A DNA stretch of 64,000 nucleotides from Akanthomyces muscarius (Eukaryota; Ascomycota; Sordariomycetes; Hypocreales; Cordycipitaceae). The position numbers and the translations under genes were made by a program. The stretch covers positions 2,790,001 to 2,854,000 of the forward strand of contig NC_079245.1 of the NCBI RefSeq assembly GCF_028009165.1. Direction: 5' to 3'. This document shows positions 33,857-46,000 of the stretch, piece by piece. The notes beneath the pieces are model-generated. The model was not told the DNA's origin, did not search any database, and saw only the letters and a program-made list of their open reading frames with translations. Within the stretch, counting starts at the first letter, position 1. The number at the start of each line of letters is the position of its first letter.

Positions 33857-34795
33857 ATGACTTCCGAAACCCCCGCTGCCAACGGCAATGGCTCGTCCGC
33901 CTCTGCCTCCTCCTCCTTTGCCGTCAAGGCCGGCCTCGCCCAGATGCTCAAGGGCGGCGTCATCATGGACGTGACCAATGCCGAGCAGGCCCGCATCGCC
34001 GAGGAGGCCGGCGCCTGCGCCGTCATGGCCCTGGAGCGCGTGCCCGCCGACATCCGCAAGGACGGCGGCGTCGCCCGCATGTCGGACCCGGCCGTCATCA
34101 AGGAGATCCAGGCCGCCGTCACCATCCCCGTCATGGCCAAGGCCCGCATCGGCCACTTTGTCGAGTGCCAGATCCTCGAAGCCCTCGGCGTCGACTACAT
34201 TGACGAGTCCGAGGTGCTCACCCCGGCCGACGACGAGTACCACGTCGAAAAGTCCCCCTTCAAGGCGCCCTTTGTCTGCGGCTGCCGCAACCTCGGCGAG
34301 GCCCTGCGCCGCATCGCCGAGGGCGCCGCCATGATCCGCACAAAGGGCGAGGCCGGCACCGGCGACGTCGTCGAGGCCGTCCGCCACATGAAGACGGTCA
34401 ACCGCCAGATCGCCGAGGCCAAGGCCGCGCTCGCCGAGGGCGGCATCATCCGCATCCGCGAGCTCGCCCGCAAGCTCGAGGTCGACGCCGAGCTGCTGCG
34501 CCAGACGGCCGAGCAGGGCCGCCTGCCCGTCGTCAACTTTGCCGCCGGCGGTGTCGCCACCCCGGCCGACGCCGCCCTCATGATGCAGCTCGGCTGCGAC
34601 GGCGTCTTTGTCGGCTCCGGCATCTTCAAGAGCGGCGACCCGGCCAAGCGCGCCAAGGCCATCGTCCGCGCCACCACCCACTACAAGGACGCTGGCGTCC
34701 TGGCCGAGTGCAGCACCGGCCTCGGCGAGGCCATGGTCGGCATCAACTGCGACAGCATGAAGCCCGAGGAGAAGCTGGCCGGCCGTGGCTGGTAG
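33857..34795 (+). CDS. SNZ1: Pyridoxal 5'-phosphate synthase lyase subunit (PDX1/SNZ1)
   Basis: PDX1 condenses ribose 5-phosphate, glyceraldehyde 3-phosphate and ammonia into PLP. The CDS is one exon of 312 aa starting at ATG 33857 after a probable leader intron. A short Ser/Ala-rich N-terminus precedes the (beta/alpha)8 barrel: [28 protein letters not shown], then [13 protein letters not shown] and [11 protein letters not shown], which carry the two catalytic lysines. Further on, [14 protein letters not shown] and [10 protein letters not shown] complete the phosphate-binding face. It ends KLAGRGW, as in fungal PDX1. The gene is divergent from its glutaminase partner PDX2. Codons are strongly C/G-ending, which fits high expression and explains a long antisense shadow frame. 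Confidence 0.96.
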   Translation: MTSETPAANGNGSSASASSSFAVKAGLAQMLKGGVIMDVTNAEQARIAEEAGACAVMALERVPADIRKDGGVARMSDPAVIKEIQAAVTIPVMAKARIGHFVECQILEALGVDYIDESEVLTPADDEYHVEKSPFKAPFVCGCRNLGEALRRIAEGAAMIRTKGEAGTGDVVEAVRHMKTVNRQIAEAKAALAEGGIIRIRELARKLEVDAELLRQTAEQGRLPVVNFAAGGVATPADAALMMQLGCDGVFVGSGIFKSGDPAKRAKAIVRATTHYKDAGVLAECSTGLGEAMVGINCDSMKPEEKLAGRGW

Positions 34796-35490
34796 AGAAA
34801 TGTTGGGGGATAGCGTTGTGTCAAAAGGGAAAAGGGAAAACTACAAAAAGAAGAATGTGAAACGATTCAGCGATTTCTATACCATATATATATACATCTC
34901 AAAAGATTGGACTCTTGGAAACAAAAAGACATCAACTGCTTTGGCGTTTTGGGCCGTCTTGCGGTGCTGGGTTAATACGCAGCAATACACACTTTTAAAC
35001 ATGGCCATTTCATCAGCGACCTGTGTTGTATAACGTCTGTAGTGTCTCGGATCAGCATATACCCCACGATTTGCCACCGATTTGGCCGTGCGCCGATCCG
35101 CCAGGTGTAGCAAACCTGACCGAACGAGGATCCATTTCCGATTCTGTGGCTTACCGGTTCTCTTCTCACGTTGCACAGTCATTTTGCAGTCGGGATTAAA
35201 CGTTTCTACTGTCTCCCACGGTGGGATGAGGGTTGCTGTATTCATGTAGTCGCTGCTATGAAAGTTCTACCTGCGGTATACTCTCTAACAAGTCTCTGCT
35301 CTGTGCTCTTACCTGACTGCCAGCCAAGTTCTCGCCTCCTTCAGCCTCGAAGCATTCTGGCCCGTCTCTTCCCCTCTGCAAGGCCCAGTTTCCATGCTGT
35401 GATCTGGAACAGTCCTCCTTTTTTCCTTGCCAACATCCGCATCGAGTATAATATATACGCTCCCCGGATCGACTCGAAACATCAACGAGC
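34796..35490. other. Convergent intergenic region
   Basis: About 700 bp between the PDX1 stop and the stop of the small proline-rich gene. A short (at)n stretch lies near 34884. Nothing else was recognised. Confidence 0.5.
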
Positions 35491-35801
35491 TCACGCCGAC
35501 TTCTTCTCTCCGCCGCTGGCGGCACTTGTTTGTTTGCTCGACGACGGCTTGCCCGACGGTGCGTCTTCCTCGGCCTCGGGCGGCGGCGGCGGCGGGCTCG
35601 AGGGCTCATCATTGTCTAGGGACTCCGTGTCACCGAGCGGCTCGCGTCGCTGGGCGGGCTCGACTCACTGCTCGTCGCGCCGGACGCCGCGGCAGTGTCC
35701 TGCTTGGCCTCGGCGGGCAGGCCGTACGTCTTTTCGATGGGCACCGTCTCCGGCGTGTAGATGCCGGCGGCTTGGATGGAGGCGAGCGAAGACATGAGCA
35801 T
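35491..35801 (-). CDS. Small proline-rich acidic protein, unknown function
   Basis: Exons on the minus strand: 35669-35801 and 35491-35615, intron 35616-35668 (53 nt, GTGAGT..CCCTAG), giving 85 aa, or 83 aa from the second ATG at 35795. Without splicing the frame stops at once. With splicing, the N-terminal part (MSSLASIQAAGIYTPETVP and EKTYGLPAEAKQD) joins a coherent tail, NNDEPSSPPPPPPEAEEDAP followed by a Ser/Lys-rich end (SGGEKKSA). There is no signal peptide and no known domain; most of it is probably disordered. The good amino-acid composition on both sides of the junction is the main support. I do not recognise the family. Confidence 0.6.
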
Positions 35802-37559
35802 GTTTGTAAAGTATGCGGGTGCGGGTGTTTCGTGTATGTGTATTGTGTATTGTGTATCAAGTAGTAAAAATGTATGCAAGTATTCTGGCAAAGTAATAGA
35901 CTCAGATGGAAAGATTGGGCTGGCTTGATGATGAATCGAGTATCGAGGGACAGGATTCTCAGCCTTTCTTATACAAAGCTGCGTTGGTAGGTAGCCCAGC
36001 CCATTGTCCTCATCTTGCTCCTCCTCCTCCTCCTCCTCCTCCTCCTGCCTAGCTGCCAACACTTGGTTAGCTACCAACATCACCTCACCCAACATAGGTC
36101 ACCAGCCAGGCCCCCAGACGCCAACGCTAATCCGACTCTGGCATCATGACCAGCTGCGGCGAATCAAGCGGTTCAGACGGGGTCCAGCATGGGGATCCTT
36201 TGCTAGGCAGCGCGGCCCTGGCGGAACGGTTGTTGGTGGGTGATGCAGCCATCTCTCTGCACGGCCAATCTACGCCCGCGGGTGGGGGCGCTTGCCTGGC
36301 GAAGCCCGAGTCACATTGTTTTCTTGGCAGAATGTGGCAGAAACTTGCAAGGGAGCAAGGGCCAATTCGCTGCTGGAATTGCTTGCGCCTCGTAGAAGCG
36401 AAGTTGCGCCAGGTCGCCGCCCCTTTGGCTCTTGTTGGACAACATCTCTACCGAGCTCCTGGATAGTAGCACGTCTACCAAGCACTCCTCAAGCGTGAAG
36501 AAGAAGAAAAAAACGAAATTGAACCAACTACCAACAGCATCTCCACCCAGGGGGGACCGGCTGCCTAGTCGGCAATCTACTGCGCCTTGACCTCGGCGCA
36601 AGCGGCGCCTCCTCGCAGTTGGGCGGCGGCGCGTTGGTACCAACAAAGGTGACTCTTTTGCGCGCCCCCTTCACTGCATCCCTGCGTGGGGCCCGCCATA
36701 ATAAGCGAGTGGTTCATAGCGGGGCCGCTCTGCCTGCCCGTTTGTCTCTCGTCCAACAAGACCATCCCTGGTGCTACGTGATCCAGGCTATCCAACGGTC
36801 AAATCACCCGTCCAATGCACGCAACACGGCTATGGTTGGTCCGTCTGCTGCCAATGGAAGATACGAATTTGGAACGCACCGGCAGCCTAGTCTGCACGAG
36901 CAAGGCTGGCGGCGAATGCCAATGCTCGATGCAGGCAGACGACTCCACCACCAGCATCGAGGGTACGCTATCCCAGTCAAATGAGTTCATTCGTTATACT
37001 GCGCAGCAACCTCACAGACAAGGCCAAAGAATACAACCTTGCAAGCTTTCCTCCCATGTCCGGCCGATGCCGGCGGCGTTCGTTTTGCCCTGGCGCGCCT
37101 CCTCTAGCCAAGCCTGGCTGTTGCGCTAAGAACGAGGCTGTCGACGGACGGAGCCAATAACAGCAGCTGTGCTGCGCGGCCACGGGAACTCGGCGTTTTG
37201 CCAAAAGGTAGGCCGGTAAAGTCGATCCGGCTGAATCGTCATCAAGAGGGTAAGCGCCAGGAGTGTCTACCGCAGCTGAACGAGACTCGCGATGCCTAAT
37301 AGGGGAGACTTGCAAGAACGAAATGCAATTGGCCTCTTCAGCAAATGTCAAGCGGTTTATTCTCTATTTGATGCCCGCGGCAATAGACCCGTCGGAAATA
37401 TAGCATCCCGCAAATATCTTCTCGAAATCTCTTCCATCGTTCGTCTTCGGACAAGTCCTGACACCTCTAAAAAAACCATCTAAAAATCACGTTCAATTTT
37501 GACGCTGTTCTCCATGCTATACGCGTAGCCCTAAATCATAACAACAGCATCCCCCTCTC
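35802..37559. other. Intergenic region without a supported gene
   Basis: About 1.75 kb. It contains a (ctc)n microsatellite at 36018-36046. Open frames in all directions are short and not protein-like. Confidence 0.5.
36018..36046. repeat. (CTC)n microsatellite
   Basis: About ten perfect or near-perfect ctc triplets. Confidence 0.85.
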
Positions 37560-38225
37560 TTACTCCGTCCACCGTTCCACGCCCTCCGGCCACCACATCA
37601 TCGGGGGATACGCCGCGCTCCCCAGCTCGACCCTCTCCCAGCCCATGCTCGCGTACGTCTTCATGCCCGCCTCCGTCGCCTCCAGGTACGCCGGGATGCC
37701 CAGCTCTCTGCACCGCTCCATGCCCCAGCGCACGCACGCCGTCGCCGCGCCCTGCCGCCGCCACGCCGGGTCGACCGCCATGAACGTCAGCAGCCCGTAC
37801 CTGCGGCCCTTGACAAAGTTCTGCCGCGTCGCCACCACGGGTCCCAGGATCGCCATCGCCTGCTCCCGGTCGGCCTCTGGCTCCACGTACTCGCAGCGGT
37901 TCGTGTACGGGTCCACGACCCATTCCTCCGCCGTGCGCTCCCGGTCGTAAATCGCCCACTCGGCCGTCGCGACAATGGTCTCCTCGCCCGAGTCCGGGTC
38001 GGTGTGCACGCACTTGATGGCAAACGGGCACGAGGGGAAGGCGCTGACATGCTCGGTGTGCGCGCGCCAGTGCACGGCGGCCGTCTTAGCCCAGGACGCG
38101 GCGTCGTGCGGGCCAAAGATGAGAGGGCCGATGCCTTCCGACGAAAAGGCCGTGCTCATGATTTCGGCGCAGCGCGGCATGTCGCCCTCCTGACTGGGCT
38201 TGATGGAAAAGTTGGGATTGCCCAT
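37560..38225 (-). CDS. GNAT-family N-acetyltransferase
   Basis: A 221-aa single-exon GNAT protein starting MGNPNFSIKPSQEGDMPRCAEIM at 38225. The acetyl-CoA binding motif A is YGLLTFMAVDPAWRRQGAATACVRWGMERC (Q/R-x-x-G-x-A, about residues 145-170). It is followed by IPAYLEATEAGMKTYASMGWERV, the usual motif B region where the substrate site closes. The N-terminal part with IMSTAFSSEGIGPLIFG is typical of small-molecule GNATs in filamentous fungi. The substrate cannot be told; it may be a small amine or an antibiotic-like compound. It is unrelated in detail to the larger LYC1-like gene at 19.1 kb. Confidence 0.85.
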   Translation of the reverse strand: MGNPNFSIKPSQEGDMPRCAEIMSTAFSSEGIGPLIFGPHDAASWAKTAAVHWRAHTEHVSAFPSCPFAIKCVHTDPDSGEETIVATAEWAIYDRERTAEEWVVDPYTNRCEYVEPEADREQAMAILGPVVATRQNFVKGRRYGLLTFMAVDPAWRRQGAATACVRWGMERCRELGIPAYLEATEAGMKTYASMGWERVELGSAAYPPMMWWPEGVERWTE

Positions 38226-38812
38226 GGTTTTTATTCCGGCGACGTTGTGTGAATGTGCGATTGACGACGCTAACGTTAGTGGTTCCCCGATCTGGGCTGT
38301 TTGAGATGTGGTGGCTTGCGAGCTGCGCGCGGAGAGGGAAGGAGAAAAATTGGCTGGCTGTGAGGGGAGCGGGGGATTTATGTTTTTTAAAGAAGGAAAC
38401 ATCACCACCACGGGCAATATTTCCTCCTGCCAAGTTATATCGGCCACTTGTTCCTGGGGCCCATGTGGAGTGCAGCTTTGCCATTTTAGACTGGCCCGAT
38501 GGACACTTGTTCAGAGCCTTTTTTTCCTTTTGCGAGAGGTCTCGGATTCTCCGCTGCATCTGCATATGAGGTGGCAAGGTCCATGAGTAAGCCCCCAGCA
38601 TTCATACCACCTACTTTGTGCATCGCGACACGACAAAATAGCCCTTGTAACATGTTTGTGAGCACGACTGACCAAACGACTGTGCCACTGTACCTGTGCA
38701 GCGTCCGGAGAATTCACCACGTCCGCTTGTCCAATTCATCACGTGGGCGGTCAATCATGTCTGTCCTCTGTAACGCGATGTCACGGCATAACGTTGGGGT
38801 AGCGGTTGGGTA
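38226..38812. other. Intergenic region upstream of the GNAT gene
   Basis: Contains the GNAT promoter and then sequence without a recognisable feature up to the decayed kinase gene. Confidence 0.45.
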
Positions 38813-38879
38813 ATGTGTTGTTTGAGTCCGGCCGGTTCTCAATCGCATTCTTCATTGTCATCTTGGTCAAAAGAAAATG

Positions 38880-39894
38880 GACCTACCTCACGTCCCGGCG
38901 AATCCTTCCACGGCACTGTTTTGCGGCTTCGATCCGAGTACCACGTGATGAAGGCGCGCTCCAAATTCAGTCACCCTCTGGGAGATTGGCCTCGGACGTT
39001 CAGTTGGAAAGCGTCAATGGCCGTCGGGTCGAGTCGCTCTGGTTCGAAGACGGGTCTTTTGACGCAGCACCAGAACGACATCACTCGCGCAAGTATGTGC
39101 GACTCTACGATATGCTGGGCGCGTTGTCGGGTGACATCCTTCGGCTCAAGAAGAGCTGCCCAACCTAGCTGAGCACTTTAAAATCAAAGGCGATCAAATT
39201 CGTCCCCTGGCCGCGGCCCCGTCGCCGCGCGTCCACCCGCCCGATGACCAAGATGTAAGCGACCTGCTGGCGAAAGCTCTCCGCGATGACGGTCACTCTG
39301 GCGCGTTACTCGAACAAGCGGCCCAAGTACAGGAGCGAGATTGAGAACCATCTCCACTGTCAGGGCCGCAGCTGACACCGCGTCTCACCCGACTGCTTGG
39401 GCGGTCCGCCGACAGCGGCAACCTCGTCTTTGCCAGGCTGCTGCCGCGCCACCCCGTGCTGCACCGCTTCGCATCCGTGACCGTCTGGAAGAAGTGGCTT
39501 CTGCACCTGATTGACGGTCTTGGGGCTCTTCACGCGCTCGGCACCGCCCACCGCGACATCCAAGTAGACAACATCCTGTTTGCCTACGGTGGGCAGACGC
39601 TGTTCCCGTGTGAACTTGAGGGCCGCTAGGGCCAGCGCTGCGCACCAGAGCTCCGCCTAGAGGATACGCTCGACGGTGCCCAGACGGAAAAGTCGAAGGT
39701 TTACGACATTGGGTGCCTCATTCAATCATTCGTCTATGCTAACGCGGCAGTCACGCACCGTGCAGGTCGAGTGGCCGGTGCCGCGCCCACTACAGCGCAT
39801 CGTCAACGCGTGCAAGCAGGAGGAGCCGGGTGACCGGCCAACCTTGGAGGCGCTGAAGAAGATGGTGGAAGAGACTTCGGAACTAGAAAAGTAA
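38880..39894 (+). pseudogene. Decayed protein-kinase-like gene
   Basis: Coherent protein fragments run left to right but in changing frames: EYHVMKARSKFSHPLGDWP, then VNGRRVESLWFEDGS and KYVRLYDMLGALSGDILRLKK, then AEHFKIKGDQIRPLAA, then the kinase core. The core shows a catalytic loop HRDIQVDNILF, an APE-like CAPELR and a C-lobe tail (IVNACKQEEPGDRPTLEALKKMV). Frame changes near 38996 and 39152 each fit a one-base loss. TGA at 39342 and TAG at 39627 interrupt the core; the TAG sits where a Trp before the APE motif would be expected. A last frame change near 39735 could be an intron or another lesion. No full-length product is possible. Flanks show no transposon ends. Confidence 0.7.
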
Positions 39895-41458
39895 AAGATG
39901 ATTATTCTTGAGAATTTCTGTGATGAGAAACCATTCTATCAAAAGAGGACAACGTCACGAAGGTACCTAGAGCCCAGACTTGGGCCCAAAGATCGGCGGG
40001 CCTCAAAGCATTGCGTGACGGCAGCTCGCAGCCCGAAGCAATTATTGGCAGTTTTGCATGTAGTCCTGTATGCTATAGAGCAGCACCGCGATCTGCTGCA
40101 CGCTCGCTGGTCCGGACTCTGGCCACCGTACAGTAATACTGGAGCCCATTGAAAAGAGAGTGGGCAGACAAAGTAGGAGAGAAAAACCGAAGAAAAAGAA
40201 GCTCACTATTCGGTAATCTGTAGCTACATTCTTGTCCACCCGGCCATTCTATCTACGACGGTGGCGGGGTGCTGCGTGATGCGGATTTGTAGCAGAATCT
40301 TGCGCGGTGACGCACACGCGCATTCTCAACGTCTCGCCAGCACGGGTTGGGCTGAGGATGCCGTCATCATATCGTTCATCGAGCCGACACGAGGATATTG
40401 CCGATATAATTTTGCATTATTTACGCTTGACCGCAGCTATCGCCCTCGCTGTCGCTAGCTGGCTGGCTGGCTGGCCGCGAGGTGCCGAGCAAATTCTGTA
40501 TTGAGAGAAGAGAATGCACATGTCGAGAGGCTCGACAAGGGTCATAATGTTCCTGAATGAGTCCAGGACAGACATGAGCTGAAGCCAAATATGACGCCGA
40601 TTATCATTCTATTGCGTTGTTTGTAGACGCCAAGGGGGGGCTCTTTCGAAAGGCTACGCAGACTTGACAGGAGGTATGGGGTGGGATAAGGATAAGCCAT
40701 TTGCAATCTTGAGTGTTGCCCATGTCAATGCATAGCAGTGTGGGACGAACGCCATCTGGCCAGCACAGTCAGACCACAGCCGCATCGATGCCGTGCGGCC
40801 GCGTCGTCTGTCGGTTTCCTATGTTTCCTATACCGGACTATCTAGAGGCACATCTACAGATTTCAGACAACACGAGCACAACATAACAGACACAAGGGTT
40901 AAGAACCATGATTCGTTCTGGTAATATAGAGCAAATAGACAAAGGAAATACAGATAAGCTTTAGAAAGCAGCAGCAATCAATGTGAGAAAATGTGACTTG
41001 ATGGCAAAACCCTTTCCCCCCGAACGTACGCAAATCGCAACGCCAATTCGTGATTCGAAAGACTCAAGAAAATAATCGAGTGGCATGGTGTCGTCGTGTC
41101 AAGCGCGCAAATAGCAAACGTGACCAAAAGAAGAGCCCTGTAGAAAACACAAGACAAAGAGACTACCTCCCAAAGGCTTGGGCGGCACGTCTGTTGATTT
41201 CAGTCCAACGCCCCGAAAAACAATTCCCCCCAGGCACACAGAATAAAAACGGATTCCAGGGGAAAGCTGCCAAGAAAAGACAAACAAACGCACAACATCA
41301 TGTGAGCCGAATTCCACAACGTAGCTTTTTGTAACAGAGGTGATGCTCCCGTCGCAGCTAGCTATTCAAGTCTTGCCGTCATCGAGTTGCGGATTTTAAA
41401 AGTTCTTTACTGGCAAACGCACGTGGTTAGCCTTGTCTCATAGAGTGTGCCAGCTTTG
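39895..41458. other. Intergenic region between the kinase relic and the RRM gene
   Basis: About 1.5 kb without a credible gene. A short (ctgg)n run lies at 40457-40475. The right part is probably the 3' UTR of the RRM gene. Confidence 0.5.
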
Positions 41459-43044
41459 TTACTCGGTTCCATTTACCTGGGGAGGGCCAGCAGGTCCAGG
41501 GGGGCCGGCAGGACCGGCAGGACCCTGACCGGGAGCAGGACCGCCAAAGTGCTGAGGTCCGTAAGGACCAGGACCACCGTGGCTAGGCATTCCCATGTAG
41601 TGAGGAGGAGGAGGAGCAGGGCGGTAGGGGGTACCAACGCCGGAGTTGTTCTGCGAGCGGCCCCAGCTCAGGCGGACGCGCGAGTTTCCAATGGGGTAGC
41701 CCTGCATCTGGTTGATGGCCATCTCAGCAGCATGGCGGTGGACAAACTGTACAAAGCCGCAGCCCTTGCCAGGAGGAATCTTGACGTAGGTGATTTCACC
41801 AAATCCCTGGAAAAAGGAGCGGAGCTCGTCCTCGGTGACGTAGCCGGAGAGGCCACCGACAAAGACGGTCGTGTTGTTCGGGTCGGTGAACTGGTTCATC
41901 TGCGTAGCCGGGTTGTAGCCGCCGTAGGCGAAGCCACCCTGCATGCCGTTCCACATGGGCTGCTGAGGCATGCCGCCGCCCATCATGGGGCCGCCGTGGT
42001 GGCCGTGTCCGAAGCCGTGGTTACCGCTGCGCAAGTTAGCCTCGACATTGCATGATCAGTTGGAATCAGGGCCTACCGGTTCTTAGGGGTAGCAGTAGAG
42101 ATGCGCATGGGTCGGTTTCCACAGTAGACACCTTGCATCTCGACGAGGGCCCGCTGCTGGTCATTCTCGTCGGAGAAGCGGACAAAGCCGTAGCCGCGGC
42201 TCTGGCCCGACATGGCATCCGTCATGATCTTAGCAGACTTGCAGGAGGGGAAACGAGCCTGGAAGAGCGAGACCAAGACATATTCGTTGACTTCGGGGCC
42301 GAGGTCGCCGACGAAGATGCTATACTCGGGGCCACGATCGTCTCTTTTACAAGACGTTAGCATCGTTCAGAGGGAATTGCATGAAAGTGTGAATGTGGTG
42401 ATGTATGTGGCAAACGGAGCATTCTGGGCCTGACCAAGAGTCACAAAGCATGCATCAGAGTGAAGGCGTAGGTGACAATAGAGACCCAAAGTGGGGCACC
42501 AATGCATTGAGCGTGACTGCATGACCTCGGGCGCAACGGACACCGCCGCGGCGAATGTCATTGAATGTATAAGAATAGAATTGTACGTACCTGCGGTCCA
42601 CCAATCCACCGCCGGAAGCCCAATTGAGCTTGAACTGGCGAGAGCTGTTCGGGACGGGGTTGCCGTTAAGGCCGAGGGCCTTGGTAGCAGCGTCGGCAGT
42701 CTGGAACTCCACGAAGCAGTATCCCGCATTGCTAACTTGTTAGCGATGATTTGGCTGTAGTGCAGGGGGGAGTTGCATGCATACCCAGAGTTCTTGTCGC
42801 GAATCACCTTGACGTTGACTCCCTCACCAGCGGCGGAAAGGAAGACACCCTTGATGAAGTTCTCGTCCATCCAAGGCTCGAGCTCACCCATCCACAGGGT
42901 GGTCTTGGCCTGGTCCTGAGAAGAGCCGGTGGGAGGAGGGGCAGACATGTCACCGGAAGGGGGAGTGCCGTTGGCGAAAGACATCTGGCCGTTGGAGGGG
43001 CCTCCGTTGGCGGAAGCAGCGCGGAAAGAAGGATCAAGCTCCAT
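41459..43044 (-). CDS. RNA-binding protein with three RRMs (Csx1/Nam8 type)
   Basis: A 411-aa protein likely acting on mRNA stability or splicing. Exons on the minus strand: 42785-43044, 42591-42731, 42077-42343 and 41459-42026 (introns 42732-42784, 42344-42590 and 42027-42076). RRM1 starts TTLWMGELEPWMDE (about 48-125). RRM2 has SIFVGDLGPEVNEY and GYGFVRF (about 140-220). RRM3 has TVFVGGLSGYVTEDEL and GCGFVQF (about 275-345). A Gly/His/Met-rich linker precedes RRM3 and a Pro/Gly-rich tail follows. RRM order and sequence match the fission-yeast Csx1 and yeast Nam8/Ngr1 group. A further 3' intron (41410-41476) would replace the last four residues by an immediate stop at 41407-41409. Confidence 0.9.
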
Positions 43045-46000
43045 GATAGTCTGGCGAGTCAGTACTGCTGAACAGGGTTCGGATGCGGCAAGGGGGAAAG
43101 GAGGTCAAAGTGGGAAGAAAGGTTACACACTGATCAAGTAAGAATGTCAAAGGGTTTCAAAATTGCTGAGTGAGCGAGTGATCTGGCGTCTGTTAGCTGG
43201 CTGGTCTGGCAGAGGAGAGCAGGAAGCAGTCGGAGGCAGCGTACAAGAAAATAGCTGCCGAAAATCTGAACTATGCAGATTGGTCGACAAAGGTTGACGA
43301 GAATTGTACACGCAGAGGGTCGTAAACTCTTGAGGCGATAAACAAGTCGTAATGGGCGTGGGATCGAGACAGCTTGTATCCGGACCGAAAAGCCGCGACA
43401 CTGACAGGATGGTCGTACAGAGAGTGCTGGTAAGGAAACCGCGACGCCGAGCGGAAATCGAGGAAGCAAATTGCTCTTCAAGACGCGGAATTAAGGGAGA
43501 GAGTGACAGAAGCAGGTTCCGACCAAAATCCCAAAAATGCAGACGTAAGTTCTACCGAAAATTCGCAACGAACGTGGTAAAACAGTTGGACGATGACGAA
43601 ATGACGAGAACCTAGAAAGTAAAAATTAGTACTGGAGGTTGTGGCTTGGCCCTTTTGTTTGTCGTTCGTTTGCTTGTGTGAGCTCGGGTGTGTGGTCCGT
43701 CGCGGCTGACGGGTACGCTGAGGCGCGGGTCAAAGGGGGGCCCGACGAGTATGGGGCCGACGGGGTTCCGGCAGCAACAAGCAGCGACAAAAAGAGCATG
43801 CCTGGCTGGTGCGAAAATAGAGGAAATTGCCGTCACTTGGTTCCTTTGATGGGTTCCATGGCTGCGTGCGCTGGACCCCAACATCCGGCGCGGCCGGGGA
43901 TTGATGGACGAAAACAGCCGAGGGCTTTGCGACACGGGCATTATCGTGGACAATGCGCCGTTGTGCGCAATCGTCGTAGACGCAGAAGTAGAGAGCCGAC
44001 GATCAGCGAGCAAAGAAAGCCTCTACAGCTGGCCAATTGCCGTCCAAAGCATTGCGATTGCTTGTTGCGACGACGGGTAGCTGGGCAGAGGTCGGGCACA
44101 GCCACGTCATCCAGCGTAGTCAGTCATCCACGCATCGGGAGCTAGGGAGCAGCAGAGCCATCGGGGTATGAACCGAATTCATCGAATCCGTCGATTGTAA
44201 AGTAGGTTTGGCATCGTCGAGGTGCTTTTTCGAAGCTGCAGTCGAGTAGGCAAGCCATTTTTCGCGGCGTGTCGGCCATGTCGCGATTCGCTGAGGGGTA
44301 GGCAGGTAGAGTTTTCGAGGCGCGCCATGGAGCCACCCAAGCGCACACCAGCAAGCAGGACACCAGAGCAGAACAAAAGGCGCAAAAGGGGGGATCGAAT
44401 TGTTGAAAAACTTACTTTTAAGCGCCCGCAAAACAACCGTAAATCTCTTGACAATATCCGAAACACGCACAAGGGAAAACTCGCAGTAGCCTTGACGGAG
44501 GAGGGGGAAGGAAAAGATGTGGAAGGGAAAAGAAGGACGGCCGCGCGAGGAAGCGATTTAGGTAGCTGAGGAAACTTTTTCCCTTGGTTTCCGCGGGTGG
44601 TGCAGCGTACCTCCTGGTACTGGGTACTGGTACTGGGTACTGGCACTGGTAGAGTGGTACTGGTACGCTTGCGGCTGCAGCTGGCGAACGAGCAAGAGGA
44701 GGACAGGGCGCAAAGTGGTGCAAGGCTAGACCGTGTTTAGCAGTGGCCCAGTTGCCATGAGTGGAACAAAGAGCGAAAAATGGCCCAGCAGAGGCTTATG
44801 CTGGGTCCGGCGGGGACGGGCACAGTGCTCCGCCAGCGGGCAGAGAGCGCTGGAGACGGTGGTCGCAGTAGCTCGCAGTGGCTGAGAGCAGCGACGACAG
44901 TGGTCGAGAGTACTAAAATGGCGCTGCAAGCCCAGCGGAACCCACTGAGGCCTCAGCCACTGAGAGCTCTGGACGGCCGGGCTGACCAGAGCCTCTGCTG
45001 GATGCCTGGGAGATGCTTCTTACCTCGTGCAGCTGTTATCCACCAGGATCGACCGGGGCAGTGTGTCTTGCTTTTGTCGGGCTGGACAGGAGCAAGGGAT
45101 CGAAGATCGGCTAGGCAGGAGCAGGTGGCAGCCAAGCAGCCAAGCAACCGAGCAAAGCAGGCAAAGGTGTCTGGTCCTATTCGCATCAGAATAACATGTC
45201 GCAGACGCGGCGGGAGCCCGAGACGGCGACGGGGCACAACGTACGGGCCGAGACAGGCGTCTGAAGAAATGCAGTAAAACCAGCCGTTTCGTTTGCGAAA
45301 TCGTAGATTCGTGCGTGCTCGTTAGGCGAATCACCGAATGGATGTTTCGCTGGAAAAGGCTGTACCGCAAGAGCCGCAACGGAGGTGCAAGCCAGGCTGT
45401 GGATCGGGCTTCTGCGGTGCGACAACAGGGTGGTAGGCAGATTTGAGATGTGAAGCAGCGCAGCGCAACGCACGTGTGCAACAGGCAGCGCGAGCAGACA
45501 ATGAAAAAATAAGAGGCGACGAATGCAGAACGATTCCAATCACGTAGCAGTTCACGATGCAGCGAGGAAAACAAGAGAGGAGGGGAGAGCACCGGCGAGC
45601 CAGAAGCGGGCAGCCGAGAGCGCGCACCCGAAGGCACACAGTCGTGAGTTTGGCGTATCTCGAGGCAATTGGGCCTGACCATGCACCTGGAGGCAAGCCG
45701 TGTGCAAACAGTACAATAACTACGGTGCAGAGGGTGTACTGAGTAGTCGGGCAGGCAGAGCAGTGATGGATGGTACTCCTATTGATGCTGATGGCACGAC
45801 TGCCTTGCAACCACCACGAACCAGATGCAGTTGGTGTATGGGTAGTGCCCCATCAATGCCTACTAAAAACAGCCATGGAAGACGGCATGTGGGCTCGGCC
45901 ATGGCACGTTGGCAAACTGGATGAGTAACTACCTGAATTAAGTACCATTTCGACAGCCAACTCGCAAGCACTTGGACGAGCGACATTGAGCGGTGCTGCC

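Noticed and set aside
33743..34681. 312-codon open frame antisense to PDX1
   Set aside because: It is Gly/Asp/Leu-rich low-complexity sequence caused by C-ending codons of PDX1.
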